From Pokkaliibacter sp046614695 (lineage in GTDB: Bacteria > Pseudomonadota > Gammaproteobacteria > Pseudomonadales > Balneatricaceae): DNA of 64,000 nucleotides. A program made the position numbers and the translations under genes. How positions within the stretch are numbered: the stretch's first letter is position 1; every line of letters begins with the position of its first letter. This document shows positions 35,239 to 45,161 of this stretch, one piece after another. Where the stretch lies: contig NZ_JBKKHQ010000019.1 of NCBI RefSeq assembly GCF_046614695.1, positions 102,553-166,552 on the forward strand. The letters are read 5' to 3'. The notes below the pieces were generated by a model. The model was not told the origin of the DNA, searched no databases, and worked only from the letters and a program-made list of their open reading frames with translations.

Positions 35239-35673
35239 ATGCAGTGGCTACTAATCGGACTCGTGGTGATGGGAGGGGCTGGCCTTTCTGTGGAAGCGGG
35301 GCTACTTGGCCCCTTGGGTGAGGAAGTGGGTGGTTTATGGGCTACCTTGAGTATTTTTGGGGTAGGCGCTGCGCTGACGTTTTTACTGATGCTGTTTTTT
35401 AGCCCCCGGCAAAGTCCCTCTTTTTTCAGTCAGCCAGGCTGGACTTTAACGGGAGGAATTCTTGGCCCGGTTTACGTGGTCATCCTTACGCTTACGACGC
35501 CCACCATCGGTATTGCCATGACCATGATTGGTATTCTGGCGGGGCAGGTGAGCAAGAGCCTGATGATTGATCATTTCGGCTGGTTGGGTACGCAAAAGCG
35601 TCCGATTTCTTCTCAACGGGTCATTGCGCTGCTCTTCATTATCGCGGCGCTTGTATTAATGGCGCAGGGCTAA
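35239..35673 (+). CDS. DUF606/YdcZ-type small DMT membrane protein (first of pair)
   Basis: A 144-residue protein with five hydrophobic helices. The start at 35239 is fixed by GGAGG 6 bases upstream. The motifs GAGLSVEAGLLGPLGEEVG and WTLTGGILGPVYVVILTLTTPTIGIAMTMI...QVSKSLMIDHFGWLG are typical of the family. Together with the following paralogue it probably forms a heterodimeric transporter, as small paired DMT proteins do. Confidence 0.88.
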   Translation: MQWLLIGLVVMGGAGLSVEAGLLGPLGEEVGGLWATLSIFGVGAALTFLLMLFFSPRQSPSFFSQPGWTLTGGILGPVYVVILTLTTPTIGIAMTMIGILAGQVSKSLMIDHFGWLGTQKRPISSQRVIALLFIIAALVLMAQG

Positions 35674-35685
35674 GGGGAATACACG

Positions 35686-36138
35686 ATGACGATACTGATG
35701 ATTCTTCTTGCTGTTATTGGCGGTGCGACCCTGAGTGTTCAGGCGGCAGTCAATGGCACGCTTGGTAGCCAGCTAGGCGTATTTCGAAGTGCCTTTCTGA
35801 CCTTCTCGGTCGGTGCGCTGGTCACCGCATTGCTGATCTTTTTCTTCGAGCCGGCACAGCGCCTGACCCTGATGGATGTTCCCAAGTGGCAGTTGCTGGG
35901 GGCTCTTTGTGGCGTGCCCTATATTGTCATCATGGTGCTGGCGGTGCAGCGTATTGGTAATGCTGTTGCGACGGTTGCCGTTATCTTCGGGCAGCTACTC
36001 ATGAGCTTGCTGATCGATAACTTTGGTTGGTTGGGTAACAGCGCAATCGAGTTTTCTCCCACACGCATTGGCGCGGTGATCTGTCTTGGCGCCGCACTGT
36101 ATTTCATTCATGCGAGTAATCGAAAGGCAGCGAGCTAA
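35686..36138 (+). CDS. DUF606/YdcZ-type small DMT membrane protein (second of pair)
   Basis: A 150-residue paralogue of the preceding gene. It carries GGATLSVQAAVNGTLGSQLG, WQLLGALCGVPYIVIMVLAVQRIGNAVATVAVIFGQLLMSLLIDNFGWLG and five helices. It starts 12 bp after the first. It ends at a strong terminator. Confidence 0.88.
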   Translation: MTILMILLAVIGGATLSVQAAVNGTLGSQLGVFRSAFLTFSVGALVTALLIFFFEPAQRLTLMDVPKWQLLGALCGVPYIVIMVLAVQRIGNAVATVAVIFGQLLMSLLIDNFGWLGNSAIEFSPTRIGAVICLGAALYFIHASNRKAAS

Positions 36139-36159
36139 GACCAGACCTCAGGTTTTAAG

Positions 36160-36185
36160 AAAACGCCCGTGAGGGCGTTTTTTAT
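36160..36185. terminator. Bidirectional terminator
   Basis: AAAACGCCC / GGGCGTTTT stem with GTGA loop. It separates the DMT pair from the convergent aldo/keto reductase gene. Confidence 0.9.
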
Positions 36186-36209
36186 TGGTCGCAGGCTAGT
36201 GGTCATCGC

Positions 36210-37310
36210 TTATTCATAACCTGGTTTAATCAGGTGGCCACCGAAGGCTAACTTTCCGACAAAGTCACTAAAAAGATTGGCTGGATACGGAGGCATGGGA
36301 GCACTGATCGCATCCAGCGCCTGTAAGTGTTGGGGATGGAGTTTGACTGCCAGGGCTTTTAGGTTGTCTTGCAGTTGGCCGAGTTTACTGACGCCAATCA
36401 GTGTGCCTGCTACCGTTGGGCGTTGTACCAGCCAACTCAGTGCAACCTGAGAGCAGGGCACCTCAAGCTCGGTGGCAACCTTTTTAATTTCCTTCAGTAT
36501 GGCCCAGTTGCGTTCGGTGAACTTGCTGTCGCCAAAGGGATTGCTGCCGGAGAGCCTGTTCTTACTGGTGCCGCTATCCTGACCGCCATCCGGAAGACTG
36601 TGGCCGCGCTGACCAGCGACATTGGCCGGATCTTTACGATCATATTTCCCGGTAAGAAAGCCCCCTGCGAGTGGGCTCCATGGTTGCATCGCCAGTCGCT
36701 GTGTATAGGCCAATGGCAAGTGTTCTGCTTCAATGCCGCGCTCGGCAAGAGAGTATTCGAACTGCAGAGCGATGGGCGCGATCAACCCCTGAGTTCTGGC
36801 CAACGTCACTATCGTGGCGATATACCAGGCGGGGGCATTGGATATCCCCCAATAGCGAATCTTGCCGGCACGTACCAGCTGAGACATGGTCTGTAAAACT
36901 TCTTCGGGCGGAGTAATGCGATCCCAAACGTGTAGCCAGTAAAGATCAATGTAATCCGTCTGCAATCTCTGCAGGGACTGCTCGACAGCTGTGTGAATGG
37001 CCTTGGCGCCATTTCCGCCAGCGTGAGGATGGTCCGACCAGGCGAAGGCTGACTTGGTGGCGATCACCAGCTGATTCCGGAGATTACGAGTTCTTGTGAA
37101 CTCTCCCACCAGAGTTTCACTCTGGCCTCCCGAATAAATGTTGGCGGTATCAATAAAGTTGCCGCCTTGTTCTACATAGCTGTCAAAAATAGCTCGGGAG
37201 GCTTCGGTATCAGCACCCCAACGCTGCGTGCCGAATGTCATGGTGCCAAGGGCCAGCGGGCTGACAATAAGACCTGAATGGCCAAACGGGCGGTAATGAT
37301 CAAGCTGCAT
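36210..37310 (-). CDS. Aldo/keto reductase
   Basis: A 366-residue NADPH-dependent oxidoreductase of the Tas/YajO-like branch. The catalytic tetrad is visible: Asp in FIDTANIY, Tyr in ANIYSGGQSE, Lys in IATKSAF and His in YWLHVWD. The C-terminal cofactor-binding part is GTLIGVSKLGQLQDNL. The substrate is unknown. It is divergent from a LysR regulator (37431), its likely controller. Confidence 0.93.
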   Translation of the reverse strand: MQLDHYRPFGHSGLIVSPLALGTMTFGTQRWGADTEASRAIFDSYVEQGGNFIDTANIYSGGQSETLVGEFTRTRNLRNQLVIATKSAFAWSDHPHAGGNGAKAIHTAVEQSLQRLQTDYIDLYWLHVWDRITPPEEVLQTMSQLVRAGKIRYWGISNAPAWYIATIVTLARTQGLIAPIALQFEYSLAERGIEAEHLPLAYTQRLAMQPWSPLAGGFLTGKYDRKDPANVAGQRGHSLPDGGQDSGTSKNRLSGSNPFGDSKFTERNWAILKEIKKVATELEVPCSQVALSWLVQRPTVAGTLIGVSKLGQLQDNLKALAVKLHPQHLQALDAISAPMPPYPANLFSDFVGKLAFGGHLIKPGYE

Positions 37311-37430
37311 GGAAATCTCCTGCCTGCGCGTCTGCGGCGTTAGTTCAGTTGGGCAGAAGTCATCATAGGCGCTAGGATTGTTAATGATTATCCAATAAAT
37401 ATTCGAAAGACTAGTGAGCGTAATTCACAA

Positions 37431-38324
37431 ATGCTGCGTGAGAACTGGAATGACCTGATTGTTTTTGCCCATGTCTGTGAGCAGGGCAGCTTTACGGCGG
37501 CATCGCGCTTACTGGGGCTGAGTCCGTCAGCCATCAGCCATCTGATCAAAAAGCTTGAAGCCAGGTTGAATACGCGGCTTTTACACCGCTCAACACGAAG
37601 CATTGCTCCGACTGAGGTCGGGCAGGCGCTACTGACGGCTTTAACTCCTGCGGTTCAAAGCCTGAATCAGGCACTGGAGGATATTGACACCCGGCAAACC
37701 CAAACGTCAGGCCGAGTGCGTATTACCAGCCATCGGGTGGCGGTACTCTATACCCTAATGCCGAGGCTTAAGGCGTTTCAGGCGGCTTACCCCAACATCA
37801 CGCTGGAAATTCAGATTGAGGATGGCCTGGTCGACTTTGTAAAAACCGGCTTCGATGCCGGTATTCGGCGCAGTGAGTCACTGGCACCAGACATGATCGC
37901 GGTGCCTATTGATAAGCCGGTATCCTTAGCCATTGTTGCTTCTCCGACTTATCTGGAGCTGGCGGGGTGGCCTAAGACGCCACATGAGTTAACGCGCCAT
38001 CGTTGTATGAATTACCGCTTTGGTACTTCGGGGGCCTTATTTAACTGGCCATTCAAAGAGGGTGAGCGGACGTTTCAGGTCGAGGTGCCTTCGCAGCTCG
38101 TATTTAATGACAGTGATATGCTGCTGCAGGCGGTGATCTCCGGATGCGGTATTGCCTGTCTTACGGAGAATCAGGCGAAGGATGCACTGGCGCAGCAACA
38201 GCTGGTCCGGCTTTTTGAAGAGCAGTCGATCGAGTTACCAGCCAACTTTATCTATTACCTTGGCCACCGGCATGTGCCACCCGCCTTGAGGGTGTTTATC
38301 GATTTCTTCCGACTGCCTGGATAG
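37431..38324 (+). CDS. LysR-family transcriptional regulator
   Basis: A 297-residue regulator with HTH LIVFAHVCEQGSFTAASRLLGLSPSAISHLIKKLEARLNTRLLHRSTRS (~8-58) and an effector-binding domain. It is of the group often paired with oxidoreductases. It lies divergent from the aldo/keto reductase with a 120 bp gap. Confidence 0.92.
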   Translation: MLRENWNDLIVFAHVCEQGSFTAASRLLGLSPSAISHLIKKLEARLNTRLLHRSTRSIAPTEVGQALLTALTPAVQSLNQALEDIDTRQTQTSGRVRITSHRVAVLYTLMPRLKAFQAAYPNITLEIQIEDGLVDFVKTGFDAGIRRSESLAPDMIAVPIDKPVSLAIVASPTYLELAGWPKTPHELTRHRCMNYRFGTSGALFNWPFKEGERTFQVEVPSQLVFNDSDMLLQAVISGCGIACLTENQAKDALAQQQLVRLFEEQSIELPANFIYYLGHRHVPPALRVFIDFFRLPG

Positions 38325-38352
38325 CGTCACTTGGTCTCTTGATAGCGCACAT

Positions 38353-38379
38353 AAAAAAACGCCCCGAAGGGCGTTTTTT
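38353..38379. terminator. Bidirectional terminator
   Basis: AAAAAACGCCC / GGGCGTTTTTT with a CGAA tetraloop, between the convergent LysR and prc genes. Confidence 0.93.
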
Positions 38380-38398
38380 ATTCATCAGCACAGAGCGA

Positions 38399-40483
38399 TT
38401 ATTCTTTCTCTTTTTCCTTGGCGGAAAGCTGAACCATGTCACTCATGACTTTACCGGTTTCGGTCAGGATAGGATCATCCATGCCGTCTTCCTTATTGAG
38501 CTGTTCGATCTGCTCAAAGTTGGTCAGAGGCTCTTCGCCTTTGGCCTTACGACGGATGTTTTCCTGCTGAAGATCCCAGGCTTCATTCTTCTCACGCTCA
38601 GATTTCAGTGCATCCAGCCACAAAGGTGTGGTGGTTTCCTTGCGAAGTGCGGTCTGGCGCTTCATGAGGTTAACCATGTAGTCAAAATCAGGATCGTTAC
38701 CGGTACGCTCCAGATGACGCTGGCGCAGCTCATCCAGGATAAAGCCGTAGTCACCGTACAGCGGATAGCGCAGCGGACGTACTTTATCCCAGGGTAGTGC
38801 GTGATCCAGCGCACTTTCGCCAATCTGATCGTTATCAATCAGGGTGGGGAAGCTGATATCAGGTACAACGCCTTTATGCTGCGTGCTCTGACCAGAGATA
38901 CGATAGAACTTGGCCTGAGTCAGCTTCAGCTGGCCTGAAGGCAGAGGCAGCACGGTTTGAACGGTTCCTTTGCCGAAGGTCTGTGAACCAACGATCAATG
39001 CGCGACCATAATCCTGCATGGCACCGGCGAAAATCTCTGAAGCCGAAGCACTCAAGCGGTTTACCAGCACAATCAGCGGACCATCATAGGCAACGCTGGG
39101 ATCGGAATCACCGAGGATATTCACACGACCCTTGGCATCGCGAACCTGAACAGTCGGTCCCTGACGAATAAACAGACCGATCAGTTTGTTGGCTTCCTGT
39201 AATGAGCCGCCGCCATCGTTACGCAGGTCCAGAATCAGACCTTTGATGTCGTCTTTTTTCAGCTCTTCAATCAGCTTGGCAACGTCACGGCTGGTGCTCT
39301 TGTAGTTCGGATCACCATTCTGCGCGGCCTGGAAGTCCATGTAGAAGGTAGGCAGGGTGATAACGCCCACGTGCATTGGCGCTTTGCCATCTGCCTGAGG
39401 AATATCGATGACCTTCTTCTTGGCAGCCTGATCTTCCAGTTTGACCTTGTTACGAACTAAACGAACGATTTTGGTTTTCTTGTCAGCAGACCCGGCGGGG
39501 ATGATCTGCAGGCGGACAACGCTGTCTTTGGGACCACGAATCTTGTCGACCACTTCATCCAGACGCCAGCCCACGACATCGACCATCTCACCGTCATCAC
39601 CCTGAGCTACACCGACGATAATGTCAGCAGGATTCAGCTGTTTGGATTTTTCTGCGGGGCCTCCGGCAACCAGGCGCACCACTTTGGTCTGTTCGTCTTC
39701 AGACTGCAGTACTGCACCGATCCCTTCGAGGGACAGACTCATGTTGATGTTGAAGTTTTCAGAGGTCTGCGGCGAGAAGTACTGGGTGTGAGGATCGTGC
39801 AGCTCCGCAAACGCGTTCATGTAGATCTGGAACGCATCCTCATTGTTGGTCTGACGCAGGCGTTTGATCTGGTTGGTAAAGCGGCGCTCCAGAGTCTGAG
39901 TCGCTTCCTCTTCGGTTTTATCCGTCAGCATCAGGCTGAGCACGCTGCTCTTCATCTGTTTACGCCACAGATCATGAAGGGCTGCTTCATCGGCAGGCCA
40001 AGGTGCTTTCTTGCGGTCCGTCAGCATTTCTTCGTGCTTGTTAAGCTCGTAAGCTTCTGGTCCTTTAGCCAGCAGGTCCAGCTGATAATTCATGCGCTCA
40101 AAGCGGCGACGCTGAGCGGCATTAAAGATATCAAAAGCATCTTTAAGCTTGCCTGACTTCAGCTGATCATCCAGCTGATCCTTCAGGTTCTTGTGCAGAA
40201 TTTCGATATCGGTGGTCAGGAACAGGGAATGGGTGGGATCAAGATCATCCAGATAGCGATCCAGCATTTCACCGGACAGTTTGTTGTCGACCGGTAATGT
40301 CTGGTAATGATTGTCCGTGAGCGCCGTTACAATGGTTTTGCTCAGGCTGGCATGGTCTGCATCAGGCTGCAGCACATCCTTGGCAGGATCATAATTCAGA
40401 GAGGGGTCAGCGATGCTGGCACTGACTCCTCCGCAGGAAAGAGCGAAGGCGAGGCCGACGGATATTGCGGTCAGGCGGAGCAT
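38399..40483 (-). CDS. prc: Carboxy-terminal processing protease Prc (Tsp)
   Basis: Periplasmic tail-specific protease of 694 residues. The start at 40483 is preferred (AAAGGA upstream, then signal peptide MLRLTAISVGLAFALSCGGVSA). The order is an N-terminal helical domain, PDZ (IGAVLQSEDEQTKVVRLVAGGPAEKS), the S41 protease core with the catalytic Ser in SASASEIFAGAMQDYGRA and Lys in SQTFGKGTVQ, and a C-terminal DUF3340 region with an acidic/Lys-rich tail. It trims FtsI-like and other C-termini in other bacteria. Confidence 0.95.
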   Translation of the reverse strand: MLRLTAISVGLAFALSCGGVSASIADPSLNYDPAKDVLQPDADHASLSKTIVTALTDNHYQTLPVDNKLSGEMLDRYLDDLDPTHSLFLTTDIEILHKNLKDQLDDQLKSGKLKDAFDIFNAAQRRRFERMNYQLDLLAKGPEAYELNKHEEMLTDRKKAPWPADEAALHDLWRKQMKSSVLSLMLTDKTEEEATQTLERRFTNQIKRLRQTNNEDAFQIYMNAFAELHDPHTQYFSPQTSENFNINMSLSLEGIGAVLQSEDEQTKVVRLVAGGPAEKSKQLNPADIIVGVAQGDDGEMVDVVGWRLDEVVDKIRGPKDSVVRLQIIPAGSADKKTKIVRLVRNKVKLEDQAAKKKVIDIPQADGKAPMHVGVITLPTFYMDFQAAQNGDPNYKSTSRDVAKLIEELKKDDIKGLILDLRNDGGGSLQEANKLIGLFIRQGPTVQVRDAKGRVNILGDSDPSVAYDGPLIVLVNRLSASASEIFAGAMQDYGRALIVGSQTFGKGTVQTVLPLPSGQLKLTQAKFYRISGQSTQHKGVVPDISFPTLIDNDQIGESALDHALPWDKVRPLRYPLYGDYGFILDELRQRHLERTGNDPDFDYMVNLMKRQTALRKETTTPLWLDALKSEREKNEAWDLQQENIRRKAKGEEPLTNFEQIEQLNKEDGMDDPILTETGKVMSDMVQLSAKEKEKE

Positions 40484-40696
40484 GTAGCGGATTCCTTTGC
40501 CTTTGAAACGTAGAGTGTATGACCTTCGGTCAGCCAAAAAGTTTCCGTGAATACCGAATGAGGCGGGCAGGCCCGGATGCCTCGCACACGGCCTTAATAA
40601 GCCGGGGCTGGCAGTATTTCAGGATAGTACCATAGAATTATATGAAGACACGGCCTGTGTTAGGGTGTGCTTGTTACAACATATTCAAGGTAGTGT

Positions 40697-42004
40697 ATGC
40701 AATCAGTAAGAGACTTCAATGCGGGGTTGCTGGATTTTCTCCAGGCTTCGCCGACGCCTTATCATGCCGTCGAAAGTATGCAGACTCGCCTTGCGAAGGC
40801 GGGTTATCTTCCACTTAACGAGAAAGATGCCTGGCAACTTGAACCGGGGAAATCTTATTACGTTACCCGTAGCGGTTCTTCCATTATTGCTTTCACTCAG
40901 CCAACCGAAGCGCAGGCGCTGGAAAAGGGCGTTCAGCTTGTTGGGGCGCATACGGACAGCCCTTGCCTTAAAGTAAAGCCGCAGCCTGAACTGCACCGGC
41001 ACAGTTATGCTCAGGTGGGGGTGGAGGTTTACGGTGGCGTTCTGCAAAACCCCTGGTTTGACCGTGACTTGTCGCTGGCAGGTCGTGTTACCTATCGCAC
41101 CGACAAAGGTGAGCTTGCCTCTTGCCTGATCGATATGAAAAAGGCGGTCGCTATTATCCCGAGCCTGGCGATTCATCTGGATCGTGAGGTAAATAAGCAG
41201 CGCAGCATTAATGCTCAGCTGCATCTGCCGCCCATCCTTTGGCAGGAAGCGGAAGGCGAAAAGTTTGACTTTCGTGTCTGGCTAAAGTCATGGATGCTGG
41301 AGCAGCAGCTCGTTGGTGACATGGAAAAAATCCATGACTTCGAATTGTGTTTCTATGATGTCCAGGCTCCTGCGCTTATTGGTGTTAGAGACGACTTCAT
41401 CGCCAGTGCCCGCTTGGACAATCTGCTCAGTTGCTGGATTGGTCTGCAAGCCTTGCTTGAGGATCAGGCGCCCGGCAGTTTGCTGATCTGTACTGATCAT
41501 GAGGAAGTGGGTAGTGCCTCGGCCTGTGGTGCTGAAGGCCCGTTCCTGATGGATGTGCTCAGCCGCATGTTCCCTGATAGCGAGACGCGGACACGTGTGA
41601 TTAATCGCTCATTGCTGGTGTCTGCTGATAATGCTCATGGGATTCATCCTAATTATGCGGATCGTCATGATGCCAACCACGGCCCGTTGCTGAACCGCGG
41701 CCCTGTTATCAAAATTAACAATAATCAGCGCTATGCCACTACCAGCGAAAGCAGTGCGGTGCTGCGTGAGCTGGCTCTGCTGGAGGATGTTCCCGTGCAG
41801 GCGTTTGTGGTTCGAAGTGATATGGCCTGTGGCTCGACTATCGGCCCTATTACGGCGACCAATACGGGATTACATACGGTTGATGTCGGCGTACCGACCT
41901 TTGCGATGCACTCTATCCGAGAGCTGGCGGGAAGTCAGGATGCCTGGTACCTGTATCGCATGATGACGCGTTTCTACCGAGACTGTCCCCGCCTGAACGG
42001 CTGA
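40697..42004 (+). CDS. M18-family aspartyl aminopeptidase
   Basis: A 435-residue binuclear zinc aminopeptidase. Metal and catalytic motifs are [14 protein letters not shown] (His, Asp), [18 protein letters not shown] (Glu pair), [12 protein letters not shown] (Asp), and C-terminal HSIREL (His). M18 enzymes remove N-terminal Asp/Glu. Length and motif order are normal. Confidence 0.95.
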   Translation: MQSVRDFNAGLLDFLQASPTPYHAVESMQTRLAKAGYLPLNEKDAWQLEPGKSYYVTRSGSSIIAFTQPTEAQALEKGVQLVGAHTDSPCLKVKPQPELHRHSYAQVGVEVYGGVLQNPWFDRDLSLAGRVTYRTDKGELASCLIDMKKAVAIIPSLAIHLDREVNKQRSINAQLHLPPILWQEAEGEKFDFRVWLKSWMLEQQLVGDMEKIHDFELCFYDVQAPALIGVRDDFIASARLDNLLSCWIGLQALLEDQAPGSLLICTDHEEVGSASACGAEGPFLMDVLSRMFPDSETRTRVINRSLLVSADNAHGIHPNYADRHDANHGPLLNRGPVIKINNNQRYATTSESSAVLRELALLEDVPVQAFVVRSDMACGSTIGPITATNTGLHTVDVGVPTFAMHSIRELAGSQDAWYLYRMMTRFYRDCPRLNG

Positions 42005-42033
42005 GCTTTCTGTAGACCCTGTTCATCAGAATA

Positions 42034-42061
42034 AAAAAGCCAGTCATTTGACCGGCTTTTT
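42034..42061. terminator. Bidirectional terminator
   Basis: AAAAAGCC-A-GTCA / TGAC-C-GGCTTTTT stem with one A-C mismatch and a TT turn, between the convergent M18 and dps genes. Confidence 0.88.
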
Positions 42062-42111
42062 GTTGATGTATGCGAATACGCGCTTGGCTTTCAGAGCATG
42101 CTGAACAGGGC

Positions 42112-42594
42112 TTAGTCTTCCAGCAGCGCGCGTAGCATCCATGCGGTTTTTTCATGCAGAGCCATACGGCCAATCAGAACATCGGCAGAGGCTTCATCAG
42201 CAGCTTCCTGCGCTATCGGCAGTACAGCGCGGCAAGTGCGGACCACTGTTTCGTGGCCTTTGACCAGCAGCTGAACCATCTCGCGGGAATCGGTAACATC
42301 GTCACGTTCTTCTACGCTGGTCAGCTGGCTGAATTCTTTGTAAGTCCCCGGTGCACGCATGCCAAGAGAGCGAATACGTTCAGCAATATCATCAACGGCG
42401 GTCGCCAGTTCGGTGTACTGCTCTTCAAACATCAGGTGCAGGGTACGAAATTGCGGCCCTGTGACGTTCCAGTGGAAGTTATGGGTCTGCAAATACAGGG
42501 TGTAGCTGTCAGCCAGTAAGCGGGCCAAGCCCTGAGCAATGGCTTCACGATCTTTGTCACTGATACCGATATTGATTTGTTCCATCTTATCCAT
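42112..42594 (-). CDS. dps: DNA-binding ferritin-like protein Dps
   Basis: A 160-residue miniferritin. The start at 42594 is chosen for GAGGAG 8 bases upstream. The intersubunit ferroxidase ligands appear in [13 protein letters not shown] and [22 protein letters not shown]. It oxidises and stores iron using H2O2 and protects DNA. It is a single-gene unit. It has a short N-terminus without the Lys-rich tail of E. coli Dps, so DNA binding may differ. Confidence 0.94.
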   Translation of the reverse strand: MDKMEQINIGISDKDREAIAQGLARLLADSYTLYLQTHNFHWNVTGPQFRTLHLMFEEQYTELATAVDDIAERIRSLGMRAPGTYKEFSQLTSVEERDDVTDSREMVQLLVKGHETVVRTCRAVLPIAQEAADEASADVLIGRMALHEKTAWMLRALLED

Positions 42595-42889
42595 GTCTAT
42601 CTCCTCAAATCCCGGAAGCAATCTTGACCTGCTAAAAAGTCATTTGAGATATCGCCGGGTGACTATTCACGGTGTTGAATCCAGACGTCATCAGCGCGTC
42701 TTTCGATAGATTCAGTGTCGCAACAGGCCACCTTATTGAACAGTGATATCTCTCTACGATGTTGATAGCCAGACTCTATGAAGCTCCTGCTATCAATAAT
42801 TTATTACTTCTAATGACATGGATGTAATGACAAAGCTGGGCAGTCTCAAGCTCAGCCTATTGACCTGAGACAAGTGATTAGAGCATCGG

Positions 42890-44326
42890 CTAGCGATGCT
42901 CTCGGAAACTTTCGAATTGCTCCGTGCTTGCGGTTGTTTGCTCCGCTTTTTCCGTTTCAGCTTCCTGCAGTTGCTGAGCTTCTGCCAGCTGTTCCTCCAT
43001 AGCCTGAACTTCGTCCGGCATAGCGTCAGTGACTTGCTCCATGGGAACAGGGTCATGCACAAAGTCATCGGCATTTTCCGGCTCATCGAACTGATTCACA
43101 TCCGCACGAGGGTCCAGCTCGGCTGTGACGGTCGTGTTCGGCGGTACAGGGGTGTAGTTCTGATGTTCTTCCAGTGGAACCGGCGCTCGTACACGCTTGC
43201 GATAGCTCAGATACACCGCCAGCAGCGCGCTGGTTACGCCGAAATAGACAAACAGCCCCTGAGAGCCAAGAAGCTTCATTACCAGAGGGGCAATGAGTGG
43301 GCCTATGACGGCCCCCAAACTGTAAGCCAGCATCAGTCCCTGGTTAGCACTGATTACCTGATCAGGATTGAGTTCGTCGCAGGCATGGCTGAGGGCGATA
43401 GGGTAGAGCGCGAAACTCAGGCCTCCAAACAGGAAAATCAGAATCGTCTGCAGATTAAAGGCCGTGTTGCCATTGGAAATGATAACTGTCGCGCTGGTCA
43501 GGGTGATCGCAACGCACAGCAGGAGCAGGACAATACGACGATCAAGCTTGTCGGAGAGTTTGCCTACCGGATACTGAAGCGTCATCCCGCCGAAAATTAC
43601 CACTGCCATCAGATTTGCAACCGTCGAAATATCAGCTCCTGACTCGGTAAAGAAAAGCGGCAACAGACCATAAACCGTGCCAATGATCATCCCAGAGGTG
43701 AAGCTGCCAAAGGTACCGGAAGGGGTAAGTTTAACCAGTTGAAAGATATTCAGACCCTGTGTTGTTTCCAGTTGTGGGCTGGAAACGCGGGTTAGCGATA
43801 GTGGGACCACGGAGAGAGACGCTGCAATGGCGGTCATGGCGAAGGGCGCCAATACCATGGGATCAATCAGCTTCAGGAGTAGCTGGGCAATAGCCAGGGC
43901 GCCGTACAGCAGAATCATGTAGACCGCGAGCACTTGTCCGCGGGTTTTGGCAGTGCTGGAGACCAGCAGCCAGGATTCAATCACCACAAAGAGGCCGCTG
44001 GTCGCCAAGCCTCCCAGAAAGCGCAAACCGATCCATACATGGGCATCCACAATTAGGCCATGCAGAACTGCCAGGCTTGCAAGAATGGAGGCATACGCTG
44101 AGTAGGCACGGATATGACCAACCCGCAGAATAATGCGGGCATTGATGAAGGAGCCAAAGAATAGCCCGGCAAAGTAAGCCGCAGAAACCAGACCGATCTG
44201 CGTCGGAGAGGCATGCTCCGCAGACAAACGCAGAGTAAGAAGGGTGGTTAGCAGGCCGTGGCCAAGGGTAAAAATGACCAGACTGAAAAGCGGCGTGATG
44301 ACGCCAGAGAGGGATGCCAAAGCCAT
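42890..44326 (-). CDS. MFS transporter, YcaD-like, with long acidic C-terminal tail
   Basis: A 478-residue major facilitator. About 12 helices fill residues 8-385, with the MFS loop motif GKLSDKLDRR between helices 8 and 9. The remaining ~95 residues form a Glu/Gln/Pro-rich soluble tail (DEPENADDF ... EEQLAEAQQLQEAETEKAEQ) with coiled-coil character, longer than in usual members. No substrate is deducible. It lies 194 bp after tusE on the same strand. An 8-bp hairpin (GAGCATCG/CGATGCTC) spans its stop codon. Confidence 0.87.
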   Translation of the reverse strand: MALASLSGVITPLFSLVIFTLGHGLLTTLLTLRLSAEHASPTQIGLVSAAYFAGLFFGSFINARIILRVGHIRAYSAYASILASLAVLHGLIVDAHVWIGLRFLGGLATSGLFVVIESWLLVSSTAKTRGQVLAVYMILLYGALAIAQLLLKLIDPMVLAPFAMTAIAASLSVVPLSLTRVSSPQLETTQGLNIFQLVKLTPSGTFGSFTSGMIIGTVYGLLPLFFTESGADISTVANLMAVVIFGGMTLQYPVGKLSDKLDRRIVLLLLCVAITLTSATVIISNGNTAFNLQTILIFLFGGLSFALYPIALSHACDELNPDQVISANQGLMLAYSLGAVIGPLIAPLVMKLLGSQGLFVYFGVTSALLAVYLSYRKRVRAPVPLEEHQNYTPVPPNTTVTAELDPRADVNQFDEPENADDFVHDPVPMEQVTDAMPDEVQAMEEQLAEAQQLQEAETEKAEQTTASTEQFESFREHR

Positions 44327-44520
44327 TGCGGGGTTACCAGGATGGATAAAAAGTGAGCGGTTCTCAAGGCGGCACTATAAGGGTTATACACCGCAATTCA
44401 ATGCAAAGAGTCGAGTTTTTTGATGAGTTTTCGTGATCTTGCTGATGAGCGGGAGTATCGAGTCGCTTAGCAAAAATCATAACGGGTTTGTGGAGCTGCT
44501 CGGCTCCAGAGACAAGGGGC

Positions 44521-44838
44521 TTAGAGGCAGTTTGTCGGCTTGGGCAGCCCCGCGAGTTTAGCCGCAAGTTTGGCGGGGCTCTCAGGGAAAAGTTTCATGA
44601 CATAGAGACTGTTGCCTTTGTCTTTTCCCAGCCGCTGGCCGATGGTTTTGATCAGTGGACGCGTCGCAGGAGACAGGCCAAATTCACGATAAAAGTCGCG
44701 AAGCAGGTGCAGGATTTCCCAATGTGCTGGCGTCAGGCTGATATTTTCCTGTGCGGCCAGCCATTCTGCCGTGTTCTCATTCCAGTCCGCTAAATCCACT
44801 AGGTAGCCTTCAGGGTCCAGGGCAGGGTGTTGGCTCAT
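44521..44838 (-). CDS. tusE: Sulfurtransferase TusE (DsrC family)
   Basis: A 105-residue DsrC/TusE protein ending in KPTNCL with the sulfur-carrying penultimate Cys. The second DsrC-type Cys ten residues earlier is absent, so it is TusE rather than dissimilatory DsrC. It relays persulfide from TusBCD to MnmA for 2-thiouridine at tRNA position 34. It follows tusB by 48 bp. Confidence 0.94.
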   Translation of the reverse strand: MSQHPALDPEGYLVDLADWNENTAEWLAAQENISLTPAHWEILHLLRDFYREFGLSPATRPLIKTIGQRLGKDKGNSLYVMKLFPESPAKLAAKLAGLPKPTNCL

Positions 44839-44886
44839 AAGAAATCCTGTTCAAAATCGACAGTGCCAGGCAGGTAAAAACAGATC

Positions 44887-45153
44887 CTACCAGCTCAGAC
44901 TGCTGCTGTGTTTTTCTGTCAAAGCGACAAAACCTGCATCATCAATCACCATAACAGCGGCATTGGCTGTCACTCCACGGGCTTTGAGGTCTCTTTCCAG
45001 AGCATACAGACTGATGCCTTCTGGCATGTTTAGCGTGAGTACAGCGTAGACCGCATCGGCAATCAGCAGAATGTCATCGGTAGCGGGATCAATACGCCCG
45101 AGGCAGGCCTTAAAGTCACCGCTTTGCGGCGATCGATGGAGAATATGCAGCAT
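44887..45153 (-). CDS. tusB: TusB/DsrH sulfur-relay subunit
   Basis: An 88-residue DsrH-like protein (MLHILHRSPQSGDFKACL; LIADAVYAVL; C-terminal SLSW). It is the smallest subunit of the TusBCD complex. It starts 8 bp after the tusC stop. Confidence 0.9.
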   Translation of the reverse strand: MLHILHRSPQSGDFKACLGRIDPATDDILLIADAVYAVLTLNMPEGISLYALERDLKARGVTANAAVMVIDDAGFVALTEKHSSSLSW

Positions 45154-45161
45154 AGTCTGTT

